A stretch of 64,000 nucleotides of DNA, taken from contig NZ_JANHDO010000001.1 in assembly GCF_024494575.1 (NCBI RefSeq), positions 620,001-684,000 of the forward strand, given 5' to 3'. Shown in pieces: positions 1 to 8,149 of this stretch. The notes under the pieces are model-generated. The model did no database searches and was not told where the DNA came from. It saw only the letters and a list, made by a program, of their open reading frames with translations. A program made the translations under genes and the position numbers. The DNA comes from Halorubrum salinum. GTDB taxonomy: Archaea > Halobacteriota > Halobacteria > Halobacteriales > Haloferacaceae. The stretch's first letter is position 1, and every line of letters starts with the position of its first letter.

Positions 1-398
1 ACGGCGACGAGACCCACGCGGCCGCCTCCAGCGAGGACCTCGCGGAGTACGGCTGGGACGCCCCCACGGGCAACCTCCCCAGCGCGTACCTTACGGGGTA
101 TCTCGCGGGCGCTCGCGCCGTCGACGCCGGCCTCGACGAGGCCGTCCTCGACATCGGGCTCAACACGGCGACCCCCGGCAACAAGACGTTCGCAGTACAG
201 GAAGGAGCGATCGACGCCGGCCTCGAGATCCCGCACAACGACGACGTGCTGGCCGACTGGTCGCGTACGCGTGGCGAGCACATCGCCGCGTACGACGAGC
301 AGCTCGACGAGCCGCTGTACAGCGGCGATTTCGACGCGGCCGACCTACCCGAGCACTTCGACGACGTGCTCGCGACAATCCAGGAGGACCATGAGTAG
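1..398 (+). CDS. rpl18: 50S ribosomal protein uL18 (C-terminal part)
   Basis: The reading frame is open from base 3 and enters the window without its start. The C-terminal ~130 residues match archaeal uL18, the 5S rRNA-binding protein of the large subunit: a GYLAGARA helix, then LNTATPGNK and an acidic tail ending LATIQEDHE. It overlaps the start of uS5 by 8 bases, as expected for the archaeal spc operon. Only the truncation limits the call. Confidence 0.93.
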   Translation, partial: GDETHAAASSEDLAEYGWDAPTGNLPSAYLTGYLAGARAVDAGLDEAVLDIGLNTATPGNKTFAVQEGAIDAGLEIPHNDDVLADWSRTRGEHIAAYDEQLDEPLYSGDFDAADLPEHFDDVLATIQEDHE

Positions 399-1038
399 AC
401 ACAACGACGGCTGGGAACCGCGGACGCGGCTCGGCCGCAAGGTACAGAACGGCGATATCTCGTCGATGGAACAGGCGCTCGACTCCGGGCTCCCGCTGAA
501 GGAGGCCGAGATAGTCGACCAGCTACTTCCGGGCCTCGAAGACGAGGTGCTGGACATCAACATGGTCCAGCGTATGACCGACTCCGGCCGGCGCGTGAAG
601 TTCCGCTGTGTGGTCGCCGTGGGCAACCGCGACGGCTACCTCGGGTACGCGCAGGCCCGCGACGATCAGGTCGGCGGTGCGATCCAGAAGGCGATCGACG
701 TCGCGAAGCTGAACATCATCGAGGTGGACCGCGGCTCCGGCTCCTGGGAGGACCAGCCCGGCGGCACGAACTCCCTCACCCGAAAGGCCGAGGGGAAAGC
801 CGGCTCCGTCACCGTCGAGATCAAGCCCGCCCCGCAGGGGCTCGGGCTGGCGGCGGCAGAGACCGTTCGGAACATCTTGGAGCTCGCCGGCGTCGAGGAC
901 GCCTGGACGAACTCCGACGGCAACACGCGCACGACCGTGAACCTCGCGAAGGCGACGTTCAACGCCTTAGAGAACGCGGCGCAGTCCCGCACTCCCCAAC
1001 ACGCGCGAGAAGTCCACTACGACGAGGTGAGCGAGTGA
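391..1038 (+). CDS. rps5: 30S ribosomal protein uS5
   Basis: A 215-aa archaeal uS5, which helps set decoding accuracy in the small subunit. The frame is open further upstream, but the ATG at 391 (MSRHNDGW) is chosen because it lies just inside the uL18 stop and gives the usual archaeal length. The double-stranded RNA-binding-like part ([20 protein letters not shown]) and the C-terminal domain ([20 protein letters not shown]) are both intact. It overlaps uL30 by one base (TGATG). Confidence 0.95.
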   Translation: MSRHNDGWEPRTRLGRKVQNGDISSMEQALDSGLPLKEAEIVDQLLPGLEDEVLDINMVQRMTDSGRRVKFRCVVAVGNRDGYLGYAQARDDQVGGAIQKAIDVAKLNIIEVDRGSGSWEDQPGGTNSLTRKAEGKAGSVTVEIKPAPQGLGLAAAETVRNILELAGVEDAWTNSDGNTRTTVNLAKATFNALENAAQSRTPQHAREVHYDEVSE

Positions 1039-1502
1039 TGCAAGCGATCGTGCAGCTCCGCGGCGACGTGAACCTCGAATACGGCGTCGAGGACACGCTC
1101 GACATGCTGAACGTCGGGCGCGTCAACCACGCGACGTTCGTTCCGGAGACGGACTCGTACCGGGGCATGATCACGAAGGTGAACGACGTCGTCGCCTTTG
1201 GCGAGCCGAGCGTCGACGCGGTCGCGCGGACCATCGCGCGCCGCGGCGAGCCGCTCGACGGCTCCGCCGACATCGACGACGAGTGGATCGACGACAACAC
1301 CGACTTCGCCGACCTGGACGCGCTGGCCGAGGCGCTCGTCGACGAGGAGACGTCTCTGCGAGAGCAGGGCCTCTCGCCGACGCTGCGACTCCACGCCCCC
1401 CGCGGCGGTCACGAGGGCATCAAACACCCGGTGATCGAGGGCGGCGAGCTCGGGAAACACACCACCGAGGAGATCGATTCCCTCCTGGAGGCCATGCGAT
1501 GA
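1038..1502 (+). CDS. rpl30: 50S ribosomal protein uL30
   Basis: A 154-aa archaeal-type long uL30 (bacterial L30 is about 60 aa), starting MQAIVQLRG. The ATG at 1038 overlaps the uS5 stop; the GTG three bases earlier is less likely. The conserved core MLNVGRVNHATFVPETDS is present, followed by the archaeal C-terminal extension rich in acidic residues. It ends overlapping the start of uL15 by 4 bases (ATGA), indicating translational coupling. Confidence 0.94.
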   Translation: MQAIVQLRGDVNLEYGVEDTLDMLNVGRVNHATFVPETDSYRGMITKVNDVVAFGEPSVDAVARTIARRGEPLDGSADIDDEWIDDNTDFADLDALAEALVDEETSLREQGLSPTLRLHAPRGGHEGIKHPVIEGGELGKHTTEEIDSLLEAMR

Positions 1503-1993
1503 CGAGCAAGAAACGCAAACAGCGTGGGTCTCGAACCCACGGCGGCGGAACGCACAAGAACCGACGCGGTGCCGGTCACCGCGGCGGTCGCGGCGCGGCC
1601 GGCCGCGCGAAACACGAGTACCACAACTACGGTCCGCTCGGTAAACACGGGTTCAAGCGCCCGGAGGACTCTCAGACGGACGTCCTCGAAGTCAAGGTCC
1701 AGAAGCTCGACGAGGACGCGGCGCTGTACGCCGCGGAGGGCCTCGCCGAGGAAGACGGCGACGCGTACGTCATCGACGCGCGCGACGTCGTCGACGACGG
1801 CTACGAGGCCGACGTCGTGAAGGTGCTCGGCGGCGGACAGGTCCGCCGCGAGCTTCGCGTCACGGCAGACGCGTTCACCGCTGGCGCGGTCGAACTCATC
1901 GAGGAGGCCGGCGGCGCGGCGACGCTCTCTGAGCGCGCCGAGGCCGCTGCCGAATCAGAAAACACTTCAGACGACGAGGCCGACGAGGCGTAA
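1499..1993 (+). CDS. rpl15: 50S ribosomal protein uL15
   Basis: A 164-aa uL15. The basic N-terminus (SKKRKQRGSRTHGGGTHKN) and the Gly/Arg-rich segment GAGHRGGRGAAGRAKHEY are the family signature that threads into the large-subunit rRNA. The acidic C-terminus is typical of haloarchaea. The ATG at 1499 overlaps the uL30 stop; the open frame upstream of it is a GC-rich shadow. secY follows after 2 bases. Confidence 0.94.
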   Translation: MTSKKRKQRGSRTHGGGTHKNRRGAGHRGGRGAAGRAKHEYHNYGPLGKHGFKRPEDSQTDVLEVKVQKLDEDAALYAAEGLAEEDGDAYVIDARDVVDDGYEADVVKVLGGGQVRRELRVTADAFTAGAVELIEEAGGAATLSERAEAAAESENTSDDEADEA

Positions 1994-1995
1994 TC

Positions 1996-3474
1996 ATGAG
2001 CTGGAAGGAGGCCGCCGAACCGGTGCTCTCGCGGATGCCAGTCGTGGAGCGGCCGGCGGGTCACGTCCCGTTCAAACGGAAGCTCACGTGGACGGCAGGT
2101 GTCCTGATCGTCTACTTCTTCCTGACCAACATCAACCCGTTCGGGTTGGCGGTCGGGCAGGGGTCTGACTTCTTCGGGCAGTTCCGGTCGGTCCTCGCCG
2201 GCTCGTCCGGCTCGCTGCTGCAGGTCGGTATCGGTCCGATCGTCACGGCGTCCATCGTCCTGCAGCTTCTCGGTGGCGCAAACCTGCTTGGGCTCGACAC
2301 GGACGACCCACGCGATCAGGTGCTGTATCAGGGCCTCCAGAAGCTGCTGGTGATCATCGTCTCCGCGCTCACCGCTGCACCGATGGTCTTCACGGGAGAG
2401 TTCCTCCCGGCAGACCCGGCCGTCGCGCAGTCGCTCGGCATCGGCGTGTTCGGCGTCGAGCTGCTGATATTCGCCCAGATCTTCGCCGGCGGTGTCCTCA
2501 TCCTGTTCATGGACGAGATCGTGAGCAAGTGGGGCGTCGGCTCCGGCGTCGGGCTGTTCATTATCGCCGCGGTCAGCCAGCAGATCGTCGGTGGCTTCTT
2601 CAGCTTCTCGGCGCTCGGTGCGAACGGATTCTTCGCCAACTGGTACGCGCTCATCTTCGGCGGCAACCCGAGCACGCTGTCGCCGTTCACGAGCGAGGGG
2701 CTCCAGAATCTGCTCTTCGATCCGGGTAACATCCTCGCGCTGTTCACGACGCTTTTCATCTTCGGAATCGTCGTGTACGCCGAGTCGGTTCGGGTCGAGA
2801 TTCCCCTGTCACACGCCCGGGTAAAGGGTGCCCGCGGACGCTTCCCGGTGAAGCTCATCTACGCGTCCGTCCTGCCGATGATCCTCGTTCGCGCGCTGCA
2901 GGCGAACATCCAGTTCCTCGGACAGATCCTCTCCTCGCAGTGGGCGGGGATGCCGGCGTGGCTCGGAGAGTACAGCCAGCAGGGCCAGCCCATATCCGGG
3001 CTGTTCTACTACCTGAATCCGATCCAGACGCGGAGCGAGTGGATGTGGTTCCTCGGCGAGATCCCGGCGAGCGTCGAGCCGTGGATGATCGCCGTTCGGC
3101 TCGGGATCGATCTAACCTTCATGATCGTCGGCGGAGCCATCTTCGCCATCTTCTGGGTGGAAACGACCGGGATGGGCCCGGAAGCGACCGCACAGCAGAT
3201 CCAGGGCTCCGGGATGCAGATTCCCGGCTTCCGTCGGAATCCGCAGGTCGTAGAGAAGGTGATGGAACGGTACATCCCGCAGGTGACCGTCATCGGCGGT
3301 GCGCTGGTCGGGTTCCTCGCCGTCATGGCGAACCTGCTCGGCACCATCGGCGGCGTCTCCGGAACCGGCCTGCTGCTCGCGGTCTCCATCACGTACAAGC
3401 TGTACGAGGAGATCGCCGAGGAGCAGTTGATGGAGATGCATCCGATGATGCGCCAGATGTTCGGAAACGAATAG
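1996..3474 (+). CDS. secY: Preprotein translocase channel subunit SecY
   Basis: A 492-aa SecY (Sec61-alpha), the pore of the Sec translocon. About ten hydrophobic membrane segments can be traced, beginning with TWTAGVLIVYFFLTNINPFG, and the cytosolic loop VRVEIPLSHARVKGARGRFP that contacts the ribosome is present, as is the C-terminal EEQLMEMHPMMRQMFG typical of archaea. The gene is last in the spc operon and is followed by a T-run. Length is normal for haloarchaea. Confidence 0.97.
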   Translation: MSWKEAAEPVLSRMPVVERPAGHVPFKRKLTWTAGVLIVYFFLTNINPFGLAVGQGSDFFGQFRSVLAGSSGSLLQVGIGPIVTASIVLQLLGGANLLGLDTDDPRDQVLYQGLQKLLVIIVSALTAAPMVFTGEFLPADPAVAQSLGIGVFGVELLIFAQIFAGGVLILFMDEIVSKWGVGSGVGLFIIAAVSQQIVGGFFSFSALGANGFFANWYALIFGGNPSTLSPFTSEGLQNLLFDPGNILALFTTLFIFGIVVYAESVRVEIPLSHARVKGARGRFPVKLIYASVLPMILVRALQANIQFLGQILSSQWAGMPAWLGEYSQQGQPISGLFYYLNPIQTRSEWMWFLGEIPASVEPWMIAVRLGIDLTFMIVGGAIFAIFWVETTGMGPEATAQQIQGSGMQIPGFRRNPQVVEKVMERYIPQVTVIGGALVGFLAVMANLLGTIGGVSGTGLLLAVSITYKLYEEIAEEQLMEMHPMMRQMFGNE

Positions 3475-3516
3475 CATAGACGCCGCCACTCGCGGCACTG
3501 CGCTGCAGCGATCTCA

Positions 3517-3522
3517 TTTTTT
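3517..3522 (+). terminator. T-run terminator after the spc operon
   Basis: Six consecutive T on the coding strand, 42 bases after the secY stop, in otherwise GC-rich DNA. Archaeal RNA polymerase terminates at U-rich stretches without needing a hairpin, so this probably ends the ribosomal-protein/secY transcript before the separately regulated genes that follow. Confidence 0.6.
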
Positions 3523-3637
3523 GAACCGCTCGACGACTAGCGACCGAACTCTCGACTACTGCTCGGCGCGTCTACCGCCCGTCGAATCCGCCGAGCTACC
3601 GGTACCCGTTCGCGATGCTGTCCACCGTTCATACCAC

Positions 3638-3653
3638 TTTAGGCCGGCCCAAA
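3638..3653. promoter_or_regulatory. Upstream iron-box-like palindrome
   Basis: TTTAGGCCGGCCCAAA, a near-perfect inverted repeat resembling the TTAGG...CCTAA operators of the DtxR/IdeR/SirR family of Fe/Mn-dependent repressors. It lies just upstream of the TATA box of the gene at 3692, centred 34 bp from the second copy, so the two sites flank the TATA box. Confidence 0.6.
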
Positions 3654-3664
3654 ACGAAATACTC

Positions 3665-3687
3665 TTATTTATTTAGGCTGGCCTAAA
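3665..3687 (+). promoter_or_regulatory. TATA box overlapped by second iron-box-like palindrome
   Basis: The A/T run at 3665-3675 is a TATA box 17-27 bases before the ATG at 3692. TTTAGGCTGGCCTAAA at 3672-3687 (symmetric except for the two central bases) covers the end of the TATA box and the expected transcription start, an arrangement for repression. The arms match DtxR/IdeR-type iron boxes, and haloarchaea are known to have such repressors (Idr1/Idr2, SirR). Inference: the operon is switched on by low iron or manganese. Confidence 0.7.
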
Positions 3688-3691
3688 ATAT

Positions 3692-3985
3692 ATGGGAGAC
3701 GATCCGTCGGATCGCGGGAGAACAGACGCGGGACGGTCACGGACGTACGATCCCGGGGCGGACCCGTCAGCGCAGGCGGAGTCATCTCAGGACGACTGTG
3801 GATCTGCTATGCTGGCCCGCGCGTGGGTCATCGCCGCACGGTACGGTGACCCGACAGCGTACGGGATCCCGGAGCCTCCGTCGATGTCCGTCTCGGAGAC
3901 GGACGCCGGCGGGATCGCGCTGTCGACGGCGGCTGGAGCCGATCCGTTCATCCGAGCCGGAAACCCAGTTCCGATCCAGAGGTAA
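3692..3985 (+). CDS. Unknown 97-aa protein, first gene of the iron-box operon
   Basis: I do not recognise this family. The first ~35 residues are low-complexity and polar; the rest (from LARAWVIAARYGDPTAYG to a C-terminus DPFIRAGNPVPIQR) looks ordered, and the two Cys give no metal motif. No membrane segment. The ATG lies 5 bases after the second palindrome, suiting a leaderless transcript. It is 30 bp upstream of the next gene on the same strand. The three-gene order and the promoter suggest a role in iron or metal limitation, but no activity can be read from the sequence. Confidence 0.7.
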   Translation: MGDDPSDRGRTDAGRSRTYDPGADPSAQAESSQDDCGSAMLARAWVIAARYGDPTAYGIPEPPSMSVSETDAGGIALSTAAGADPFIRAGNPVPIQR

Positions 3986-4015
3986 CGGGCGGATCCTCTC
4001 TGTATCCCACCCACG

Positions 4016-4294
4016 ATGGCCAGACCCACGCTCGTCGACATCCGCGACAGAATCCACGCGCTGGCGAGCGAGAGCGGCGAGTTCTCGCTCGTCTGTGCGC
4101 GGTACGGTGACCGACCGGTTCCCGCGGCCGAACTGCGCTTCGACAGCCGCGCCACGGCGCGGGTCGCCGCCCGCGAGACGGAGAGATACCGCGCGGCCCT
4201 CCGTCGATACGACCCGCAGCTACCGTACTACGACGTGATCGTCCGTCAGGAGTCGACGGACGTTACAGGCGTCTCTCGGGTGTCAGCGCCGTGA
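4016..4294 (+). CDS. Small haloarchaeal protein (DUF7552-like)
   Basis: A 92-aa soluble protein. The pattern LVDIRDRIHALASESGEFSL...CARYGDRPVPAAELRFDSRATA...RYDPQLPYYDVIV matches, from memory, the haloarchaeal DUF7552 family, which has no known function. It contains a single Cys and no membrane segment. The stop overlaps the GTG start of the next gene (GTGA), so the two are translationally coupled; both follow the iron-box promoter. Confidence 0.8.
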   Translation: MARPTLVDIRDRIHALASESGEFSLVCARYGDRPVPAAELRFDSRATARVAARETERYRAALRRYDPQLPYYDVIVRQESTDVTGVSRVSAP

Positions 4295-5103
4295 CTTCTG
4301 TCCGGACACACGTCCGTCGGGCGCTCGGTCGCGTCGCGGACGAACGCGAGCACCTCGCGGAGAAGCGGGCGGCCCTCGACGAGTTCGGGCGGGCCGTTCG
4401 CGACCTCGGCGTCGACGTCCCGAACCCATCTGCGACCCGGTCTGACACCCCAGCCGGTGACGCGGCGGCCGCCGCTGCGCCGGCGGTTCGAGGGACCGAA
4501 CCGGGGGCAGACCGGTGCCGTTCGGTTCGCGACGCGTTCGCCGAGACCGTTCGTCCCTACAGCGTTGACGACGTCGAGACGCCCGAGCCGCTGGTCGAGA
4601 CGATGCGTGCGGAACTCACAGACGACTTGGCTGCGGCGCTCGCGCCCGGCTCCGGCGGACAGTTCACTCCGATGACTAAACGCGCCGTCCTCTCGGCGGT
4701 CGCGGACCGCAAACGGGAGCTGACGGTCACGGACCGAGCGCTCGACGCGGAGGCGCGGTCGCTTCGGTCGGCGGCCGACGAGATCGAGACCGTCGTCGGG
4801 TGGCTCGTCGAAGCCAACGAGACCCCGCTTTCGGGACTGGATTTCACCGAACTCCGAGCACGTCACAACGAGCTGAGGGGCCATCGGACGCTGTGTGCGG
4901 AGGTCTGTCGCGAGCGGCAGGAGTTCCTGCACGGGACCACGAGCCTAGACGCCGACGTGGGGATCACACACCGCTCGCTGGTCGAGTACGCCTACTCGGA
5001 GCTGTCCGTGTCTCACCCGGTCTTGTCCACGGCGACGCGGCTCATCGCACTCTGTGCCGAGTGTCAACGCACCGTCCGCGACCATCTCGTTCGCCGGGTC
5101 TGA
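4291..5103 (+). CDS. Alpha-helical haloarchaeal protein (DUF7260-like)
   Basis: A 270-aa protein, GTG start overlapping the previous stop by 4 bases. Long helices rich in Arg/Glu (residues ~8-35 and ~125-170, with heptad-like spacing) suggest coiled-coil regions; Cys and His occur near the C-terminus (TLCAEVCRERQEFLHG, LIALCAECQRTVRDHL), where CxxC could bind metal. Architecture and neighbours resemble the haloarchaeal DUF7260 proteins, of unknown function. As third gene of the iron-box operon it may sense or respond to metal; that is inference. Confidence 0.75.
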   Translation: MTSVRTHVRRALGRVADEREHLAEKRAALDEFGRAVRDLGVDVPNPSATRSDTPAGDAAAAAAPAVRGTEPGADRCRSVRDAFAETVRPYSVDDVETPEPLVETMRAELTDDLAAALAPGSGGQFTPMTKRAVLSAVADRKRELTVTDRALDAEARSLRSAADEIETVVGWLVEANETPLSGLDFTELRARHNELRGHRTLCAEVCRERQEFLHGTTSLDADVGITHRSLVEYAYSELSVSHPVLSTATRLIALCAECQRTVRDHLVRRV

Positions 5104-5190
5104 CGTGTCCGGTGGATCCGCCGATCCGCGGCACTCGGAGGTCGGGAGACACTCCGCCGGGTTGATACTCGCTCGCGCCGTTGTGCGACC

Positions 5191-5247
5191 ATGAACGCGG
5201 GCGCAATCGCGGACGCCGCTCGGACGGCGGGGTGGGACGTGTGGTAG
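5191..5247 (+). CDS. Possible 18-aa upstream ORF / leader peptide
   Basis: ATG at 5191 lies 21-30 bases after an A/T patch (TTGATACTC, 5162-5170) that could be a TATA box, the position of a leaderless start. It encodes 18 residues ending GWDVW and stops 5 bases before the ATG of the next gene. The two Trp near the end could matter for translation-coupled control, or the ORF may simply occur by chance; the length is too short to decide. Confidence 0.3.
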   Translation: MNAGAIADAARTAGWDVW

Positions 5248-5252
5248 GTCCC

Positions 5253-5477
5253 ATGTCCGACGCCGAGCGCGAGGCGGGGAACCGCAAGATCAAGGCCGGC
5301 TTTCTGCTTCTCGTCGCGGTATCACCGCCGCTCATCGCCCTCCAGTGGGGAGCGACGCCGACACAGCTGGTCGTCGCGCTCGCCGTCGGTGTGGTCCTCG
5401 GGCTGGCGCTGGTGTGGTATCTCGGTCGGCTCGCAAAAGAGTTTACCGGGGGGAAGCGCCGTCCGAGACGCAGGTAG
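5253..5477 (+). CDS. Two-TM small membrane protein
   Basis: A 74-aa protein from ATG 5253 (MSDAEREAG). Two hydrophobic stretches, residues ~16-33 and ~39-58, are separated by a short loop and followed by a basic tail (GGKRRPRRR), suggesting a hairpin anchor with the tail in the cytoplasm. The frame is open upstream, but that part is Arg/Gly-rich and unlike a protein. No family recognised with certainty. It is convergent with surE. Confidence 0.7.
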   Translation: MSDAEREAGNRKIKAGFLLLVAVSPPLIALQWGATPTQLVVALAVGVVLGLALVWYLGRLAKEFTGGKRRPRRR

Positions 5478-5542
5478 CGGCGGGACGGCCCGAACTCGCC
5501 GAGAGCCGGGCGGGCACCGAGACAGAACGCGTGACTCGGAGG

Positions 5543-6418
5543 CTACTGCGACCGCCGCTCCGGCGTCGCGGTCTCGTCTCCCCGAATCGTGACGACGTCG
5601 CCCGCTCGGTCGGCGGCGACGGACCGTGACGACGACAGCGGCGAGATACTCACTTCTCCCTCGACCGCCGCCCGCCGGTCCGACCCGGGGTCGTCGGGCA
5701 CGTCGCCGCGGAGGAACTCCCGCCAGAACCGGTCGCGGAGCTCCATTCCCATCTCGCCGCGTCGTTCGTCGAATCCGCTCTCGCCCGCCTCAGTCTCACC
5801 GGGGCGGAACTCGATCACGTCGAAGCCGCGAGCGGGCTCGGTCAGTCGGTATGTCGGCTGAGCGGCGGCCTCGTCGTCGGCGGCAGGGGCGTTGACGTTC
5901 AACACGTCCGCGCCGAAGGGGAGCCCGACTTCGCCGTCGGAGCGCGTCGCGTCTTCGAGGATGTCGGAGACGACCTCCGCAGCGAGCGCGAACGCGTCGG
6001 TTCCGAGCGTCGGCGGAACGGGGAGGTTTCCGCGATCGTACAGCGACACCGCGACCGCAGGCGTCCCGAGGAACGACGCCTCCATCGCCGCCCCGACCGT
6101 CCCGGACTGTCCGAGGATGTGCGCACCGATGTTTGGTCCGTGGTTACAGCCGGAGACGACGACGTCCGGATCCAGGTCGAGGGCGACGTCCGCGACGGCG
6201 ACGCAGTCGGCCGGCGTCCCCTCGACCGCGTAGCCGGCGTCGGTCTCTTCGTACTCCACCGTCGCGTCCCACCACGAGCGCGCCCCGCCGACCCCGGACT
6301 GGTTGGTCGCGGGCGCGACGACCGTCACGTCGTACTCGCGCGAGAGCACGTCCGAGAGCGCGCGGAGTCCGACGGCGTCGATGCCGTCGTCGTTGGTGAG
6401 GAGGACCGTCGGAGTCAT
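5543..6418 (-). CDS. surE: 5'/3'-nucleotidase SurE
   Basis: A 291-aa SurE, a metal-dependent phosphatase of nucleoside 5'- or 3'-monophosphates. The N-terminal metal motif VLLTNDDGIDAVGLRAL is present, as are the nucleotide-site SGVGGARSWW segment and VVSGCNHGPNIGAHILGQSG. The start is taken at MTPTVLLTN; an in-frame ATG nine codons earlier would put nine uncharacteristic residues before the motif. The length includes a moderately extended acidic C-terminus. It lies 53 bp downstream of carA on the same strand and could share its transcript. Confidence 0.92.
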   Translation of the reverse strand: MTPTVLLTNDDGIDAVGLRALSDVLSREYDVTVVAPATNQSGVGGARSWWDATVEYEETDAGYAVEGTPADCVAVADVALDLDPDVVVSGCNHGPNIGAHILGQSGTVGAAMEASFLGTPAVAVSLYDRGNLPVPPTLGTDAFALAAEVVSDILEDATRSDGEVGLPFGADVLNVNAPAADDEAAAQPTYRLTEPARGFDVIEFRPGETEAGESGFDERRGEMGMELRDRFWREFLRGDVPDDPGSDRRAAVEGEVSISPLSSSRSVAADRAGDVVTIRGDETATPERRSQ

Positions 6419-6471
6419 GCGAGCCACTCGGCACGGAGGAGTCAAAACGTCGCCGGTCGAGCCCGGGGGTT

Positions 6472-7533
6472 TCAGTCGGCCGTGACGTGCGGCGTCGACT
6501 CCGCGAGGTCCATGACCTCGTCGAAGAAGCCGAGCGAGTCGTGTGGGCCGGGGTTCGCTTCGGGGTGGTACTGACGGGTGATGATCTCCAGTTCCTCGTT
6601 GTCGAGTCCCTCGACCGTGTCGTCGTTGACGTTCACCTGTGTCACGTCGAGCGGGCCCGTGTCCTCGACGGTGTAGCCGTGGTTCTGCGTCGTCATCACG
6701 ACCTTGTCGGTCCGGAGGTCCTTGACCGGCTGGTTGACGCCGCGGTGGCCGAACGCCATCTTCTCTGTCGATCCGCCGAGCGCGCTCGTTATCACCTGCT
6801 GGCCGAGACAGATGCCGGCCATCGGCAGTTCGCCCGCGAACTCGTCGACGACCTCCTGTGCGGCGACGAAGTTCTCGGGGTCACCCGGGCCGTTCGAGAC
6901 GAACAGCACGTCCGGGTCGACCGCGGCCACGTCCTCGGGGGTCGCGTCGTACGGGAGGACGTGGACGTCCGCGCCGCGCTCCGTGAGCGACGAGATGATA
7001 GAGCCTTTCGCGCCGCAGTCGAGGAGCGCGACGTCGGCCGCGCCGCCGCCCTCGGTGACGGTCGGCTCGGAGACCGACACCTGCGCGCCGATGTCGACGT
7101 GGTCGCTCATCGGCTTGCAGGCTTCCATCTCCTCGACCGCGTCCTCGGGGGTCGCGTCCGGGCCGGCGGCGATGCCGCAGGCCATCGCGCCCTCCTCGCG
7201 GACGGTGGTGACGATCTCGCGGGTGTCCAGGTGGTCGATCGCCGGGACGCCCTCCTCGGCGAGCCAGTCGGCGACGTCGTCGGTCAACTCGCGTGCGACC
7301 GCCGCGCGAGGCTGGACCGACGATGATTCGAACCGCTCGGTTCGGACGCCGTAGTTTCCGATCAACGGGTACGAGAACGTGAGGACTTGCTCGGCGTAGG
7401 AGGGGTCGGTGAGCGACTCCTCGTAGCCTGTGTACGCGGTCGTAAACACAAGTTCGCCACGGGTGCGCCCCGGCGCACGAGCGCGCGCTTCGAGCACGCG
7501 TCCGTCGGCCAGCGCGATATAGGCGTCCGACAT
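6472..7533 (-). CDS. carA: Carbamoyl-phosphate synthase small (glutaminase) subunit
   Basis: A 353-aa CarA. It hydrolyses glutamine and passes ammonia to CarB for carbamoyl phosphate, which feeds pyrimidine and arginine synthesis. The N-terminal domain (ALADGRVLEARA, TTAYTGYEESLTDPSYA) is followed by a class I amidotransferase domain with the nucleophile Cys about residue 242 in GICLGQQVI and the His-Glu pair in QYHPEANPGP. carB is not adjacent but 11 kb away on the same strand. A TATA box (about 7556-7563) lies ~27 bp before the ATG, and a palindrome abuts the start codon. Confidence 0.96.
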   Translation of the reverse strand: MSDAYIALADGRVLEARARAPGRTRGELVFTTAYTGYEESLTDPSYAEQVLTFSYPLIGNYGVRTERFESSSVQPRAAVARELTDDVADWLAEEGVPAIDHLDTREIVTTVREEGAMACGIAAGPDATPEDAVEEMEACKPMSDHVDIGAQVSVSEPTVTEGGGAADVALLDCGAKGSIISSLTERGADVHVLPYDATPEDVAAVDPDVLFVSNGPGDPENFVAAQEVVDEFAGELPMAGICLGQQVITSALGGSTEKMAFGHRGVNQPVKDLRTDKVVMTTQNHGYTVEDTGPLDVTQVNVNDDTVEGLDNEELEIITRQYHPEANPGPHDSLGFFDEVMDLAESTPHVTAD

Positions 7534-7546
7534 TACGAGATACGTA
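7534..7546. promoter_or_regulatory. TACG-N5-CGTA palindrome at the carA start
   Basis: TACGAGATACGTA directly abuts the carA ATG (start codon at 7531-7533, minus strand). With the TATA box at about 7556-7563, the site covers the expected transcription start of a leaderless message, a repressor-type position. The same 8 defined bases with the same spacing recur at 7585, 21782 and 22137. Confidence 0.65.
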
Positions 7547-7584
7547 CGCGTATAGGCTAATAAATGCGTCGTTCGAAGCTGTGT

Positions 7585-7597
7585 TACGATATTCGTA
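7585..7597. promoter_or_regulatory. TACG-N5-CGTA palindrome between carA and lrp-like gene
   Basis: TACGATATTCGTA, the core of a longer 17-base palindrome GTTACGATATTCGTAAC (7583-7599). It lies between divergent carA and the Lrp/AsnC-type regulator gene, upstream of the carA TATA box and just upstream of where the regulator's promoter should be. AT-centred dyads of this size are typical Lrp-family operators, so autoregulation plus control of carA is the simplest reading. Confidence 0.7.
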
Positions 7598-7629
7598 ACG
7601 AGTAAGTCACCGGCGAAAGTGTGTGACGT

Positions 7630-8043
7630 ATGGACGACCTCGACCGCCGGATCCTCTCTATCCTGCGCCGGGACGCGCGAACGCCGTACACGGAGATCGC
7701 AGATCAGGTGGGTACCTCGGAGGGAACCGTGCGCAACCGCGTCGACCGCATGACTGACGAGGGGATCATAGAGCGGTTCACCGTCACCACTCGGACGGGG
7801 AACGTGAAGGCGATGATCGAGATCTCGGTGGAGATGAACGTCGATACCGCCGCGGTCAGCGATCGGATGGTCGACTGGGAAGAGGTCGATTTCGTCTGGC
7901 AGGTCTCCGGCGAAGACGACATCGTCCTCGTCGTCGACGCCGTGGACACGCGCGCCGTCAACGAACTCATCTCGCAGGCACGAGAGATGGACGAGGTCAA
8001 ATCGACGAAGACTCGCCTGATCCTCGACGAGCGGCTCGGCTGA
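7630..8043 (+). CDS. Lrp/AsnC-family transcription regulator
   Basis: A 137-aa protein with the classic layout: N-terminal helix-turn-helix (DDLDRRILSILRRDARTPYTEIADQVG, TVRNRVDRM) and a C-terminal RAM/Lrp-type ligand domain (IEISVEMNV ... FVWQVSGEDDIVLVVDAVD). Such proteins bind an amino acid or other small effector and form octamers on dyad operators. It is divergent from carA with a palindrome between them, so it is a candidate regulator of carA, carB and itself. The effector cannot be told from sequence; glutamine, arginine or a pyrimidine would fit the target. Confidence 0.9.
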   Translation: MDDLDRRILSILRRDARTPYTEIADQVGTSEGTVRNRVDRMTDEGIIERFTVTTRTGNVKAMIEISVEMNVDTAAVSDRMVDWEEVDFVWQVSGEDDIVLVVDAVDTRAVNELISQAREMDEVKSTKTRLILDERLG

Positions 8044-8149
8044 GCGCGGTGAGTCTCGGAACGTCGCCGCTCGGTGACGTCTGTCCCCGCGGCGGCGTCC
8101 GTCTCTTCGGCCGGGTTCCGCGGCCGGAGGGCTCCGCCGATCGCCTCGC

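Noticed and set aside
4246-4932. Minus-strand frame opposite the DUF7260-like gene
   Set aside because: Full overlap with a plausible gene carrying overlapping start/stop with its neighbour; no motif in the antisense product.
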